Program-made: the position numbers and the translations under genes
The notes under the pieces: generated by a model
The model's database searches: none
What the model was told of the DNA's origin: nothing
The model's input: only the letters and a program-made list of their open reading frames with translations
Source: Hyphomicrobiaceae bacterium
GTDB lineage: Bacteria; Pseudomonadota; Alphaproteobacteria; Rhizobiales; Hyphomicrobiaceae
Assembly (NCBI GenBank): GCA_023384095.1
Contig: JAHDXT010000016.1
Coordinates: 18,730 to 82,729 of the forward strand
Direction of reading: 5' to 3'
Length of the DNA stretch: 64,000 bases
Shown: positions 1-9,424 of the stretch, one piece after another
Layout: every line of letters begins with the position of its first letter
How positions within the stretch are numbered: the first letter of the stretch is position 1

Positions 1-96
1 GGGTGTGGATGCATTGGCGACGTTGTCCGCGATCGTCTCGAGCCGCCGCTGCAATGCGATCTGGCCGGACAGGCCGACATAGATCCCCGCCTGCAT
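1..96 (-). CDS. flgF: Flagellar basal-body rod protein FlgF (N-terminal fragment)
   Basis: This is the first 32 codons of a gene that runs off the left edge. The translation starts MQAGIYVGLSGQIALQRR and continues to a DNVANASTP-type segment. That is the N-terminal rod signature of the FlgF/FlgG/FlgB family, which assembles by its N-terminal heptad helix; the MQxGIYVGLSGQ opening is typical of rhizobial FlgF. The ATG lies one base after the TGA of the upstream DUF1217 gene, so the two are probably translated together. FlgF forms part of the proximal rod of the flagellar basal body in the periplasm. Only the fragment is visible, so length and C-terminus cannot be judged. Confidence 0.85.
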   Translation of the reverse strand, partial: MQAGIYVGLSGQIALQRRLETIADNVANASTP

Positions 97-97
97 C

Positions 98-880
98 TCA
101 GTGGCCTCCGGGCTTCAGCCGTTGCAGGCTGGCGAGAAGGTCGGGCCCGATGCCGGCCTCGACCGGACGCCCGGCAAGGATGGCCGCCGGGTGCGGCTGG
201 GTGCTGGGGCGCGACAGGTCCCAATGCGCCATGAACCTGTCCAGAAACCTCTGCAGCTTGCCTGGATCCTTCAGGTCCCCGATGGCCAGCCGCTCTGCGA
301 TCGCCTCGGCCTGCCGGTCGATGTCGGCCATTGCGATGGCCGGCGAAAGGCCGAGCGCCGTCCGGGCGACATCGAGCAGCGCCCGGTCGCCGAGGATGGC
401 ATAGACGCTCGAGATGCCGGGCGCCTTGCGCTGGAAATAGAGCGCCAGCCGGACGCCCTCGTTCTGCGCGCCCGCGTCCTGCTCCAATCTCTGCCGGAGA
501 TAGCGGTCGACGGCCCCCTGCTGCGCCTTCTGGAATGACGTCGCCGCCACGCCATGGCGAGCGAAATTGAACGCCTCCGCGAATTCCCGGTAACGGCTGT
601 CCGCGAGCCCGTTCGCGATGCTCTGCCGATCGTCGATGCCCTCGGCCAGCACCTTGCGCATGAGGGCCTTGGCGTAGGTCATGTCCTCGAGGCCGAACGC
701 CTTCATCGCGTAGGCGAAAATGCGATCGTCGGCAAGGAGGTCCTCGATCGTCCTCACCTTGCCGATGTTGGCCAGATAGTGCGCCGTCTCGCGCGCCACC
801 TCCGGCTTCCGCGCCGCGGCGCCGAGGGAGCGGGCGAGATCGCTGGCGATCATTCTGTAGCCGGCGGCAGTCGTCAGCAC
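98..880 (-). CDS. DUF1217 family protein (flagellar cluster)
   Basis: The 260-residue product begins with GTG, preceded by a strong GGAGG five bases upstream; a downstream ATG (MIASDLARSL) is a weaker alternative. It resembles the DUF1217 family, which occurs in alphaproteobacterial flagellar clusters and has no assigned biochemical role. It is mostly helical, with short repeated segments such as NIGKVRTIEDLLADDRIFAYAMKAFGLEDM and a C-terminal FLDRFMAHWDL. It has no signal peptide or membrane segment. It lies directly upstream of flgF (one-base gap) and diverges from motA, so a role in flagellar assembly is inferred from context only. The open frame extends further upstream through motA, but that part is antisense and has no start signal. 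Confidence 0.75.
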   Translation of the reverse strand: MLTTAAGYRMIASDLARSLGAAARKPEVARETAHYLANIGKVRTIEDLLADDRIFAYAMKAFGLEDMTYAKALMRKVLAEGIDDRQSIANGLADSRYREFAEAFNFARHGVAATSFQKAQQGAVDRYLRQRLEQDAGAQNEGVRLALYFQRKAPGISSVYAILGDRALLDVARTALGLSPAIAMADIDRQAEAIAERLAIGDLKDPGKLQRFLDRFMAHWDLSRPSTQPHPAAILAGRPVEAGIGPDLLASLQRLKPGGH

Positions 881-1036
881 ATTCTCCTCCCTTGGTCTCG
901 AGGGGACCGAGGGTGCCCTCTGCCGCTTGCCCGAGGCTTTCGCTGGGGTGCCACGGCGAGCCCGCGCCGAGGACAGGCTGGCGCAAGCATTTGGGCCTAA
1001 AGCAGCTCGCACGGGCTCGTTGCAGGAGGCCACGCC

Positions 1037-1900
1037 GTGACGATCATTATCGGGCTCGTCATCACGCTCGGCTGCATGCTGGGCGGCTTCGTGGCGATGG
1101 GCGGGCACATCGAGGTCATCTGGCAGCCGTGGGAATATCTCATCATCTGCGGCGCCGCGCTCGGCACCTTCGTCGTCGCCAACCCGATGAAGACGATCAA
1201 GGACGTGGGACGGGGCCTCGTCGAGGTCTTCAGGATGCTCACCCCGAAGCCGCGCGAGTACCTCGACGTGCTGGGCGTGCTGCATGCCTTGATGCGCGAG
1301 CTGCGCGGCCCCGCCCGCAACGAGCTCGAGCGCCATATCGAGAAACCCGCGGAATCGCCGCTGTTCCAGAGGTTCCCGACCGTCCTCCTCAACGCCGATC
1401 TGACCACCTTCGTCTGCGATTACTGCCGTCTCATCCTGATGGGCAACGCGCGCACGCACGAGATCGAGGCGCTGATGGACGAGGAGATCGAGACGATGCG
1501 GCACGACAAGCTGAAGTCCTACCACGCGCTTGTGACGGTCTCGGAAGGGCTGCCCGCGCTCGGCATCGTTGCGGCGGTGCTCGGCGTCATCAAGGCCATG
1601 GGCGCTCTCGACGAATCGCCGGAGATTCTCGGCTCCCTGATCGGTGCGGCGCTCGTCGGGACGTTCGCGGGGATTTTCTTTTCATATGCGATCGTGGCGC
1701 CGGTGGCGGCCAAGCTCAAGATCGTGCGGCATAAGAAAATGCGGCTTTACGTGATCGTGAAGCAGACGCTGCTGGCGTTCATGAACGGAGCGATGCCGCA
1801 AGTCGCACTCGAGCACGGTCGCAAGACCATCTCGGTCTACGAGCGCCCGTCCATCGATGTGGTCGAGCAGCAGACTTTTGCAGCCAGGGAGGCGGCCTGA
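1037..1900 (+). CDS. motA: Flagellar motor stator protein MotA
   Basis: This 287-residue inner-membrane protein forms the proton channel of the flagellar motor with MotB. It has the MotA layout: two N-terminal membrane segments (about 1-22 and 32-50), a large cytoplasmic loop, and two C-terminal membrane segments (about 172-192 and 200-222). The two conserved prolines fall at 173 (GLPALG) and 222 (VAPVA), the same numbers as in E. coli MotA. The charged cytoplasmic loop that contacts FliG is present ([14 protein letters not shown]). Translation starts at GTG, with AGGAGG seven bases upstream. It is the first gene of a five-gene flagellar operon; motB is not in the window. Confidence 0.96.
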   Translation: MTIIIGLVITLGCMLGGFVAMGGHIEVIWQPWEYLIICGAALGTFVVANPMKTIKDVGRGLVEVFRMLTPKPREYLDVLGVLHALMRELRGPARNELERHIEKPAESPLFQRFPTVLLNADLTTFVCDYCRLILMGNARTHEIEALMDEEIETMRHDKLKSYHALVTVSEGLPALGIVAAVLGVIKAMGALDESPEILGSLIGAALVGTFAGIFFSYAIVAPVAAKLKIVRHKKMRLYVIVKQTLLAFMNGAMPQVALEHGRKTISVYERPSIDVVEQQTFAAREAA

Positions 1901-2851
1901 GTGGGCGACACCGCGACCAGCGCACGACCCGCGAGCCACCGCGATGCGCTTGCGGCAATCTTCCGGTGCGGCGCGGCATACGCCGAGCGGCTGCCCATGC
2001 TCCCCGTGGCGCTGGAGCGGGCTGCGATCGCATTGACGGAGGAGCTGCGCGCGCTGTCCGCGCAAGCGGCCGAGTTGAGGTATCGCGGGCTCGACAGCGG
2101 CCACGCTGCGGACCTCCTCGGTTCCGGCGACGGTGCCCGCCTCGCCGGACTGCTGCATGCCGCTGCCTGGGATGCGCATCTCCTGGTCTCGTTCGACCGC
2201 GATTTCATCTACACCTGCGTGGACCTGGTATTTGGAGGCGACGGATCGCAGCCCCCGTATGCGGAGACCCGGCCGCTCTCCCGCACCGAGGTCCGGATCG
2301 CGGACATGGTGCTCGCGAGGCTTGCGAGCCTGTTGGAACGCGCCTTCGCTCCGATCGCCCCGACGTCCTTCGCAGCCGCAGCCGAGCTCGGCCGGGCCGA
2401 CCTGGACCGGCTCGGCGGGCGCGAGGCGCCGCTGGCCATGGCGCGCTTCCGCCTCGAGGCGGCGAACGGCGGCGGGGAAATGCGCATCGCCGTCCCCGAT
2501 GCCGTGCTCACCGCACTGAAACCTGCCTTCGCCCGGCCGCCGCCGCCGGGCGGCATGGGGGCAGCCGACCCGGGCTGGACGCGGCAGATGAGCAGCGAGA
2601 TCAACCGCACCAGACTGGCGATGCGCGCCGTGCTCGAGGAGCGGCGGCGGCCGCTGGCGGAGCTCGCGGCGTTGCGGGTCGGCCAGATCCTTCCGCTCGA
2701 TGCGACGCCGCGCAGCCGCGTCCGTATCGACTGCAACGGCGAGCCGCTGCTGTGGTGCGAGGTGGGCCAGTCGAGCGGCGTCCACACCCTGCGGGTCCAC
2801 GGTTTCGTGGACCGGGAGCAGGAGTTCATGGATGGGCTCCTCTCCGGTTGA
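1901..2851 (+). CDS. fliM: Flagellar motor switch protein FliM
   Basis: The 316-residue protein fits the rhizobial FliM type. FliM is a C-ring component that binds CheY-P and changes the direction or speed of rotation. A central FliM domain spans about 45-210, and a C-terminal SpoA-type domain about 240-316 (LAALRVGQILPLDATPRSRV, then GFVDREQEF). The GTG start follows the motA TGA with no gap, implying translational coupling. The N-terminus lacks an obvious copy of the EIDALL-type CheY-binding peptide seen at the start of E. coli FliM. Identification rests on the SpoA domain and on position between motA and fliN. Confidence 0.88.
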   Translation: MGDTATSARPASHRDALAAIFRCGAAYAERLPMLPVALERAAIALTEELRALSAQAAELRYRGLDSGHAADLLGSGDGARLAGLLHAAAWDAHLLVSFDRDFIYTCVDLVFGGDGSQPPYAETRPLSRTEVRIADMVLARLASLLERAFAPIAPTSFAAAAELGRADLDRLGGREAPLAMARFRLEAANGGGEMRIAVPDAVLTALKPAFARPPPPGGMGAADPGWTRQMSSEINRTRLAMRAVLEERRRPLAELAALRVGQILPLDATPRSRVRIDCNGEPLLWCEVGQSSGVHTLRVHGFVDREQEFMDGLLSG

Positions 2852-2933
2852 GGCGCGTCGCCGCAACCGGAATGGTCCCCTCCAGCGTCAGTCGCGTCCG
2901 CAGTTCCCGACAACCACTGCAGGTGATCGCGCC

Positions 2934-3362
2934 ATGTCGCACAGCACAGCCGCCATCAAGCAGGACCTGCTGCTCCAGGAGTTCGCAGCCGAGCTCACGC
3001 CGACGCCGGAGGAGCTCGCCGAAGCGCTCGGCCCGGCCGGTAAGGAGCAGCCCGCCGGCGCGCCGGGCGCAGCCAGGCAGGAGGCCAGCCCCGCGGCGCG
3101 CAACCTCGATATGATCATGCGCATCCCGGTTGTGGTGCAGGTCGTGCTCGGCTCGGCGACGATGGCCGTATCGGGGCTCGTGAAGCTGGGGCGCGGCGCC
3201 GTCATCCCGCTCGACCGGCGCGTCGGCGAGCCGGTGGATGTTGTCGTGAACGGGCGCGTCGTGGCGCGCGGGGAGGTCGTGGTAATGGAGGAGGCGACCT
3301 CCCGCTTCGGCATCTCCCTCACCGAGGTCGTGACGGCCTCAGGGTCTGGCGGGGGCGCCTGA
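2934..3362 (+). CDS. fliN: Flagellar motor switch protein FliN
   Basis: The 142-residue protein ends in a SpoA (surface presentation of antigens) domain at about 57-132: MRIPVVVQVVLGSATMAVSGLVKLGRG, then a PVDVVVNGRVVARGEVVV strand pair. FliN forms the base of the C-ring with FliM and takes part in export docking. The first 50 residues are acidic and alanine/proline rich, as in other FliN proteins with variable N-termini. ATG at 2934 is the first plausible start after fliM; the frame is open further upstream but overlaps fliM. It lies 82 bases after fliM and 13 before fliG. Confidence 0.9.
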   Translation: MSHSTAAIKQDLLLQEFAAELTPTPEELAEALGPAGKEQPAGAPGAARQEASPAARNLDMIMRIPVVVQVVLGSATMAVSGLVKLGRGAVIPLDRRVGEPVDVVVNGRVVARGEVVVMEEATSRFGISLTEVVTASGSGGGA

Positions 3363-3375
3363 TAGATCCGGCGCA

Positions 3376-4401
3376 ATGACGACAAAGGCACAGGCGGCGC
3401 GAGCCGATCCCGAACCGCAGTCGCTCACCGGGGTCGAGAAGGTAACCGTGCTGCTGCTGGCGCTGGGACGCCCGAAAGCGACGCAGCTCTTGAAGCGCAT
3501 GGACGCCGACGAGATCAAGCTGATCGCACGCGCGGCGGACCGGCTTCCGGTGGTTTCGGCGGCCGATCTCGCACACCTCGTCGAGGAGTTCGCGGGCAAG
3601 TTCTCCGGCGGCGTCAGCTTTGTCGGAACGCCGGGCGAGGTCAAGGACCTGCTCGCCGATGTCATGGCCGAGGAGGACTTCGCCGGCATGCAGGCCGGGG
3701 CCGAGCCGGGGGACGAGCCGGTCTGGCGCAAGGTGGCGCGGCTCGAGGACGATGTCATCCGCAACTATCTGCTGCGCGAGCATCCGCAGACGGTGGCCGT
3801 CATTCTCTCGCGGCTCGACCCGGCGCAGGCGGCACGGCTCATCGGGTCGCTCCCCGCCGATCTGCGCAACACGCTGCTGACCCGTATGCTTTGCGTCAAG
3901 GCCATCGCTCCGGATGCGCTCGACGCCCTGGAGCAGACGATGCGCGAGGACCTGATCGCGCTGCCGCCGCCGGGCTCGGGCACCCACACGGTCATCGCGG
4001 GTATCCTGAACCGGCTCGACAAGGCTCAGCTCGACGCGGCGCTGAGGCATCTGTCGGAGCTTCGCCCGGTCGAGGTCGCGGGGCTGCGGGCGAGGCTGTT
4101 CGCGTTCGAGGACCTCGGAACCTTGCCGCCGAAGGCGCTGATGCTGCTCTCCAGCCAGGTCCCCGTCGAGCGCCTCGTGCTGGCGCTGAGAGGCACGGCT
4201 CTCGACCTGCAAAGTGCCGTCCTGGGCGGGCTGCCGGCGCGGGCGCGGCGCATGGTCGAGCAGGAGCTGCAATCCGAAAGCGATGCCTCCGCCCGTGAGA
4301 TCGCCGAGGCGCGCCGGTCGATCGTGGACGCCGTGCTGGCGCTGATGGCCCAGGGGCAGATCGAGCTGCCGGCCGCCGAGGCGCGCACGCAGGCCGGTTG
4401 A
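3376..4401 (+). CDS. fliG: Flagellar motor switch protein FliG
   Basis: The 341-residue protein is the C-ring component that meets the stator. The N-terminal domain begins LTGVEKVTVLLLALGRPKATQLLKRM. The middle domain carries the diagnostic EHPQT motif (EHPQTVAVILSRLDP, near residue 135). The C-terminal domain has the charged torque helix region RAKLFAFEDL-like (here RARLFAFEDLGTLPPKALM). The length is normal for the family. The gene sits between fliN and flhB; its TGA overlaps a possible TTG start for flhB, indicating one transcript. Confidence 0.95.
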   Translation: MTTKAQAARADPEPQSLTGVEKVTVLLLALGRPKATQLLKRMDADEIKLIARAADRLPVVSAADLAHLVEEFAGKFSGGVSFVGTPGEVKDLLADVMAEEDFAGMQAGAEPGDEPVWRKVARLEDDVIRNYLLREHPQTVAVILSRLDPAQAARLIGSLPADLRNTLLTRMLCVKAIAPDALDALEQTMREDLIALPPPGSGTHTVIAGILNRLDKAQLDAALRHLSELRPVEVAGLRARLFAFEDLGTLPPKALMLLSSQVPVERLVLALRGTALDLQSAVLGGLPARARRMVEQELQSESDASAREIAEARRSIVDAVLALMAQGQIELPAAEARTQAG

Positions 4402-4415
4402 GCAGGACAGGCACG

Positions 4416-5501
4416 ATGGCGGCATCCGACGACAGGGAAGGCAAGGTCGAGGAGCCGAGCGAAAGGAAGATCCGCGATGCGGTCGAGAGGGGGAACATCC
4501 CATTCTCGCGGGAGGCGGCGACCTTCGGCTCCGTCCTCGGCATCCTGCTCGTCGCCGGCCTGTTCTCCTCCGGCATCGGCCGGCTGCGGGACGCTCTGCG
4601 GCGGTTCATCGACGATCCGGCGCGCTGGCCGCTCGAGAACGGCGGCGACGCGGTCCGCCTGCTGGATCACGTCGGGGCGGAAGCCGCAGGGGTGCTGGTT
4701 CCAGCCATTCTCGTGCTCGGGCTGATGGGGATAGCAGCGTCGCTGTTGCAGAACCCGCCGCGACTGGTGCTCGACCGCATCCTGCCGAAGCCCTCACGCC
4801 TGTCGCTCGGCCACGGCTGGACGCGGGTGTTCGGGGCCCGCGGCCGGGTCGAGTTCCTCAAGGCGACCTTCAAGCTCGCGGCGGTGGGCGGCGCCGGCTT
4901 CATCCTGCTCCGCGCCACCCAGTCGAGTGTCCTCAATGCCATGTTCATGGAGCCGGGGGTGCTGCCGGAGCTCATTCTGGAGCTGGCGGTGCGGCTCGTC
5001 GGCGGCATCGCCCTGGCTACGCTGGGGCTCGCCGCGCTCGACCTCGTCTGGGCGCGCGTCTTCTGGCGCCGGGAGCTGCGCATGACCCGGCAGGAGCTCA
5101 AGGACGAGACGAAGCAGATGGACGGCGATCCGGCCTTGAAGGCCAGGATGCGCTCGCTGGCGCGTGATCGTTCGCGAAGGCGCATGATGGCCGCCGTGCC
5201 GCGGGCGACGCTCGTCATCGCCAACCCGACGCACTATGCCGTCGCGTTGCGTTACCTCCGGGAGGAGGGCGGCGCGCCGCGGGTCCTCGCCAAGGGCCGC
5301 GACCTGATCGCGCTGCGCATCCGCGAGCTCGCGGAGCAACACGGCATTCCCGTGATCGAGGACAGGCTGCTGGCCCGGTCGCTTCACGACAAGGTCGAGG
5401 TCGACCGCATGATCCCGCCGGAGTTCTACAGGGCCGTGGCGCAGATCGTGTACTTCGTCACATCGCGCAAAGGCGGCCGCATCGAGCGGCTCCGATCCTA
5501 G
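4416..5501 (+). CDS. flhB: Flagellar type III export switch protein FlhB
   Basis: FlhB is an inner-membrane component of the flagellar export gate that switches substrate specificity. The 361-residue product opens with the family signature KVEEPSERKIRDAVERGN. It has four membrane segments in about 35-210 and a cytoplasmic domain. The self-cleaving NPTH motif has its asparagine at residue 270, close to Asn269 of the Salmonella protein, so it is expected to autoprocess. I chose ATG at 4416; an in-frame TTG at 4398, overlapping the fliG stop, would add six residues. It is the last gene of the motA-fliM-fliN-fliG-flhB operon. Confidence 0.95.
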   Translation: MAASDDREGKVEEPSERKIRDAVERGNIPFSREAATFGSVLGILLVAGLFSSGIGRLRDALRRFIDDPARWPLENGGDAVRLLDHVGAEAAGVLVPAILVLGLMGIAASLLQNPPRLVLDRILPKPSRLSLGHGWTRVFGARGRVEFLKATFKLAAVGGAGFILLRATQSSVLNAMFMEPGVLPELILELAVRLVGGIALATLGLAALDLVWARVFWRRELRMTRQELKDETKQMDGDPALKARMRSLARDRSRRRMMAAVPRATLVIANPTHYAVALRYLREEGGAPRVLAKGRDLIALRIRELAEQHGIPVIEDRLLARSLHDKVEVDRMIPPEFYRAVAQIVYFVTSRKGGRIERLRS

Positions 5502-5657
5502 AGCCCCGGCGCTGCCGTGGTATCCTTGCTGCGCAGGTCACCGGTCGGCCGCTTGATGGCGATCAACGCGGCGCCGGTGCGGAGGCTGCAGGTTGTCGCT
5601 GCCCGACAGTGATGATTCGGCGAGCCTGAAGGACGAAGACACACTGCAGGAGACCCG

Positions 5658-6095
5658 ATGTACAAGCATATCCTCGTCCCGACGGACGGGACCGACCTGT
5701 CCAGGCACGCGATCCTGTGCAGCCTGGAGCTGGCCAAGGCGATCGGGGCGCGGGTAACGGTGCTGCGCGTCTCGGGAAAGCCGGCCCATCTCGTCGTGCT
5801 CGGTCTCGAGATCACCGACCTCTCGGAAGAAACGCGCGCGCGGATCCGCCGGGAGATCGAGGATCACTTCGCCTGGGTGCACGGCGAGGCGGCCGCCAGG
5901 GGCGTCGCGTGCGAGACACGGCGTGTCGAGAGCGAGCATCCCTGGAAGGGCATCGTCGAGACCGCCGATGCGCAGGGCTCGGACCTGATCGCGATGGCCT
6001 CCTACGGCCGGGCGGGCATGACGGCCAAGCTGATCGGCAGCGAGACTCAGAGGGTGCTGGCGCACTCCCGCGTCCCGGTCCTGGTCTATCGCTGA
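5658..6095 (+). CDS. Universal stress protein, UspA family
   Basis: The 145-residue single-domain Usp begins [15 protein letters not shown], with the nucleotide-binding first strand and Asp. It ends with the ATP-type signature G-x2-G-x9-G-(S/T), here [13 protein letters not shown], before the terminal RVPVLVYR strand. This suggests an ATP-binding rather than a UspA-like non-binding member. A GGAG lies just before the ATG. Its TGA shares one base with the ATG of the following ABC ATPase, so it is translationally coupled to an efflux module. Such pairing is unusual for a Usp and may mean that it senses or reports on that module. Confidence 0.9.
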   Translation: MYKHILVPTDGTDLSRHAILCSLELAKAIGARVTVLRVSGKPAHLVVLGLEITDLSEETRARIRREIEDHFAWVHGEAAARGVACETRRVESEHPWKGIVETADAQGSDLIAMASYGRAGMTAKLIGSETQRVLAHSRVPVLVYR

Positions 6096-6829
6096 TGGCG
6101 GCGCCTCGGGAAAGCCTGGCGCACGCCGAGCCCATCTTCGAGGCGCAGGGACTGACGAAGATCTATCGCAACGGGGAGGTCGTGGTGAGGGCGCTGGCCG
6201 GCGTCGATCTCACGCTGTTCGCGGGTGAGATGGTGGTGCTGCTCGGCCCCTCCGGCTCCGGCAAGTCGACGCTGCTCAATATCCTCGGCGGGCTCGACCG
6301 GCCGACCTCGGGCACGCTCCGCTTCAAGGGTCTCGAGCTGAGCGGGCTCGGCGACCGGGAGCTCACCCTTTACCGGCGCGATCACGTCGGTTTCGTGTTC
6401 CAGTTCTACAACTTGGTGCCGTCGCTGACCGCGCGCGAGAACGTGGCGCTCGTCACCGAGATAGCCCGCGATCCGATGACTCCGGATGAGGCCCTTGCCC
6501 TCGTCGGCCTGGAGCATCGGATGGACCACTTCCCGGCCCAGATGTCCGGCGGCGAGCAGCAGCGCGTGGCGATCGCCCGCGCCATCGCCAAGCGGCCCGA
6601 GGTGCTGCTGTGCGACGAGCCGACCGGGGCGCTCGACAGCAAGACGGGCATCCGCGTGCTCGAGGCGCTGGCCTCCGTCAATGCCGAGCTAGGCACCACG
6701 ACCGCGGTCATCACCCACAATGCGGCGATCAAGGACATCGCGCACCGGGTGTTCTATTTCGCGGACGGCCGCATCGCAGACGTCAAGGTCAATGCCCGGC
6801 GGGTCGAGCCCGCGGAAGTCTCCTGGTAA
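6095..6829 (+). CDS. ABC transporter ATP-binding protein (MacB/LolD/DevA type)
   Basis: This 244-residue ATPase belongs to the MacB/LolD subfamily that works with FtsX-type permeases. It has Walker [10 protein letters not shown] near residue 50, a Q-loop [12 protein letters not shown], the signature [14 protein letters not shown], Walker [13 protein letters not shown], and an H-loop ITHN. The [16 protein letters not shown] segment is typical of export ATPases that couple to MacB-like permeases rather than import systems. The ATG overlaps the uspA stop by one base, and the permease gene starts eight bases after its stop. The longer open frame upstream is out of phase with uspA and is not used. 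Substrate unknown. Confidence 0.93.
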   Translation: MAAPRESLAHAEPIFEAQGLTKIYRNGEVVVRALAGVDLTLFAGEMVVLLGPSGSGKSTLLNILGGLDRPTSGTLRFKGLELSGLGDRELTLYRRDHVGFVFQFYNLVPSLTARENVALVTEIARDPMTPDEALALVGLEHRMDHFPAQMSGGEQQRVAIARAIAKRPEVLLCDEPTGALDSKTGIRVLEALASVNAELGTTTAVITHNAAIKDIAHRVFYFADGRIADVKVNARRVEPAEVSW

Positions 6830-6837
6830 GGAACGAG

Positions 6838-9201
6838 ATGTCCGCGCTCGATCGAAAGCTGCTGCGCGATCTGATGCGGCTCTGGCCGCAGGCGCTGGCC
6901 ATCGCGCTCGTCGTCGCGTCGGGTGTCGCCACGCTGATCCTCGGCATCGGCACGCGCCGGTCGCTCGACGAGACGCGCACGGCCTATTACGAGCAGTACG
7001 AGTTCGCCGACGTCTTCGCCGAGCTGACGCGGGCGCCGAAGCCCGTGGCGCGCAGTCTCGAGGAGATCGCTGGCGTTCGTTCCGTAGAGCTGCGCATCCG
7101 GCGGTTCGCTCTCCTCGACCTCGAGCAGAGGGAGGAGCCCGCGACGGGTCTCGCGATATCGCTGCCGGAGCATCGGCCCGCCGTTCTCAACCGGCTCTAC
7201 TTGCGGCAGGGCCGGCTTCCCGATCCGAGCCGGGCCGGCGAGGTGACCGTCAACGAGCCGTTCGCGAAGGCCAACGGGCTCGGCATAGGCTCGCAGTTCT
7301 CGGCTGTCCTCGGCGGCACGAAGCGAACGCTGACGGTGGTCGGCGTCGCGCTCAGCCCCGAGTTCGTCTACGCGCTGGGGCCCGGCGACCTGATGCCGGA
7401 CAACCGGCGGTTCGGCGTGTTGTGGATGTCGGAGAAGTCGCTGGCCGGCATCTTCGACCTGGAGGGCGCGTTCAACGCCGTCGAGCTGAAGCTGCTGCCG
7501 GGAACCAACGAAGCGGAGGTGATCCGCCAGGTGGACGGCATCCTGGAGCGCTACGGCGGGGTCGGGGCCTATGCTCGCGTCGACCAGGTCTCGCACGCTT
7601 TTCTCGACGGCGAGTTGAAGCAGCTCCAGGCCATGAGCCGCGTCATCCCCCCGATCTTCCTGTTCGTGTCGGCATTCCTGATGAACCTGACACTGTCGCG
7701 CCTGATCGCGCTGGAGCGGGAGCAGATCGGATTGCTGAAGGCGCTCGGATACAGCCGCCTCGCGGTGACGGGCCACTACATGCGCCTCGTGCTGCTGATC
7801 GCCGTCTTCGGAATCGGACTCGGCAGCCTGGCCGGGAACTGGCTCGGGCGCGGGCTGACGCGGCTCTATGGCGACTTCTTCTTCTTCCCGTTCCTCGTCT
7901 TCAGCCGCGACCTCGACGTCTACGCGCTGGCTGCGCTGGTATCATGCGCAGCCGCGTTCCTGGGCGGCGCCAAGGCCCTGTGGGAGGTGCTGGCGCTGGC
8001 CCCTGCTGTCGCCATGCAGCCCCCTGTGCCGCCCCGCTTCCGGCAGACGTGGATCGAGCGGCTCGGGCTGCTCAGGCCCTTCTCCCAGGTCACGACGATC
8101 GCGGTGCGCCACATGCTGCGCTGGCCGCTGAGAGCCCTGTTGACGGCGCTCGGCATCGCGCTCGCCACCGGCCTCGTGGTGGTGGCGTTCTTCACGCTCG
8201 ACTCGGTCGAGATGATGATCGACATCACGTTCTTCCGCACCGAGCGCCAGCAGGCCACGCTCAACTTCGCCGAGGAGGCCCCGCTGCGGGTGCTGCACGA
8301 CGTAGAGCACATGCCCGGCGTGCTGCGCGCCGAGCCCTATCGCATCGTCGCCGTCAAGCTGCGCAACGGCCACCTCGAACGCCGGCTGTCGATCATCGGC
8401 AAACCGCCAGAACGGGAGCTGAGCCGCGTACTCGACGTCGAGCTGAAGCCGGTCGACCTGCCTGAGCACGGGCTGCTCGTCAACCAGCGGCTCGCCGACG
8501 TGCTCGAGCTGAGCCGCGGCGACGAGGTGGAGGTGGAGCTGCTCGGCAAGCGGCGCGGCATCAGGCGCGTCGTCGTGGACGACGTCATCGAGTCCTACTT
8601 CGGACTCGGCGCGTTCATGGACATCGACGCCCTGAGCCGGCTCGTCGGCGAGGGCCCGCGGGTGTCCGGCGTCCATATCGCCTACGATCGCCGGCAGCAG
8701 CCGGCACTCTACCGCGCGGTGAAGAACACCCCCGCGATCGCCGCCATCGAGCTGCAGCGGATCGCGCTGCAGCGCTTCCGCGAGACGATGGCGGAGAACA
8801 TCAGCATCATGCGGGCGGTCTACATCACGCTCAGCGTCATCATCGCCTTCGGGGTCGTCTACAACAGCACGCGCATCCAGCTCTCCGAGCGGGCGCGGGA
8901 GCTGGCGAGCCTGCGTGTGCTGGGCTTCACGCGCGGCGAGGTGAGCCGTGTGCTGCTGACGGAGCTCGCGATCCTGACGGCGCTGGCGCAGCCGCTCGGC
9001 TGGCTGCTGGGCTATGTCTTCGGCTGGGCGCTTATCCGAGCGTTCCAGAGCGATCTCTTCACGGTGCCGTTCGTCATCGAGCCGGCGACGTACGGCACAT
9101 CGGCGCTCGTCGTGCTCGCGGCTGCGGCCGCCTCCGCACTGATCGTCAGGCAGCGGGTGGACCGCCTGGACCTGATCGCGGTGCTAAAGACGAGGGATTA
9201 G
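6838..9201 (+). CDS. FtsX-type ABC transporter permease, long form
   Basis: The 787-residue permease has two FtsX (MacB-like) domains. A first membrane helix lies at about 20-42 (ALAIALVVASGVATLILGIGT), then a large periplasmic domain, three helices at about 270-420 (including IFLFVSAFLMNLTLSRLIALEREQIGLLKALGYS), and a duplicate at about 430-785 with IQLSERARELASLRVLGFTRGEV. The motif E-x-x-x-x-x-L-(K/R)-x-L-G appears in both halves and is the FtsX cytoplasmic coupling region. Translation starts at ATG after AAGGAACGAG. It forms an export complex with the preceding ATPase and the following HlyD-type adaptor. Long two-domain permeases like this are known from lipid or lipoprotein-handling and multidrug exporters, but the substrate here is not determined. 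Confidence 0.9.
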   Translation: MSALDRKLLRDLMRLWPQALAIALVVASGVATLILGIGTRRSLDETRTAYYEQYEFADVFAELTRAPKPVARSLEEIAGVRSVELRIRRFALLDLEQREEPATGLAISLPEHRPAVLNRLYLRQGRLPDPSRAGEVTVNEPFAKANGLGIGSQFSAVLGGTKRTLTVVGVALSPEFVYALGPGDLMPDNRRFGVLWMSEKSLAGIFDLEGAFNAVELKLLPGTNEAEVIRQVDGILERYGGVGAYARVDQVSHAFLDGELKQLQAMSRVIPPIFLFVSAFLMNLTLSRLIALEREQIGLLKALGYSRLAVTGHYMRLVLLIAVFGIGLGSLAGNWLGRGLTRLYGDFFFFPFLVFSRDLDVYALAALVSCAAAFLGGAKALWEVLALAPAVAMQPPVPPRFRQTWIERLGLLRPFSQVTTIAVRHMLRWPLRALLTALGIALATGLVVVAFFTLDSVEMMIDITFFRTERQQATLNFAEEAPLRVLHDVEHMPGVLRAEPYRIVAVKLRNGHLERRLSIIGKPPERELSRVLDVELKPVDLPEHGLLVNQRLADVLELSRGDEVEVELLGKRRGIRRVVVDDVIESYFGLGAFMDIDALSRLVGEGPRVSGVHIAYDRRQQPALYRAVKNTPAIAAIELQRIALQRFRETMAENISIMRAVYITLSVIIAFGVVYNSTRIQLSERARELASLRVLGFTRGEVSRVLLTELAILTALAQPLGWLLGYVFGWALIRAFQSDLFTVPFVIEPATYGTSALVVLAAAAASALIVRQRVDRLDLIAVLKTRD

Positions 9202-9228
9202 TATTGTGGTTCTTATGTTTGACACCCC

Positions 9229-9385
9229 GCCGTCATCCCGGACGACGAGCCACCCTTCGGTGGCGAGGAGGTCCGGGATCCAGCATAAGAAGTGCCGAAG
9301 GCGCGATATCACTGTGTCCTCCGGACGCGTCTTGCGCTGGATCCCGGATCGGCGGTCGCTTCGCTCCCTGGTCCGGGATGACGGA
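9229..9385. repeat. Interspersed palindromic element (CCGTCAT...ATGACGG type), copy 1
   Basis: A 157-base nested palindrome lies between the permease and adaptor genes. The outer arms are CCGTCATCCCGGAC (9230-9243) and its complement GTCCGGGATGACGG (9371-9384). The inner arms are GTCCGGGATCCAGC (9271-9284) and GCTGGATCCCGGA (9336-9348). It can fold into a long branched hairpin. Two related elements occur at 24180-24223 and 40579-40667, so this is a dispersed family of the REP/MITE kind. No coding frame is supported. Located inside an otherwise tight operon, it could modulate expression of the adaptor, but that is inference. Confidence 0.85.
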
Positions 9386-9424
9386 AATCAAGTGTCGGGT
9401 ATGGAGCACTAGGGGGAGATTGCC

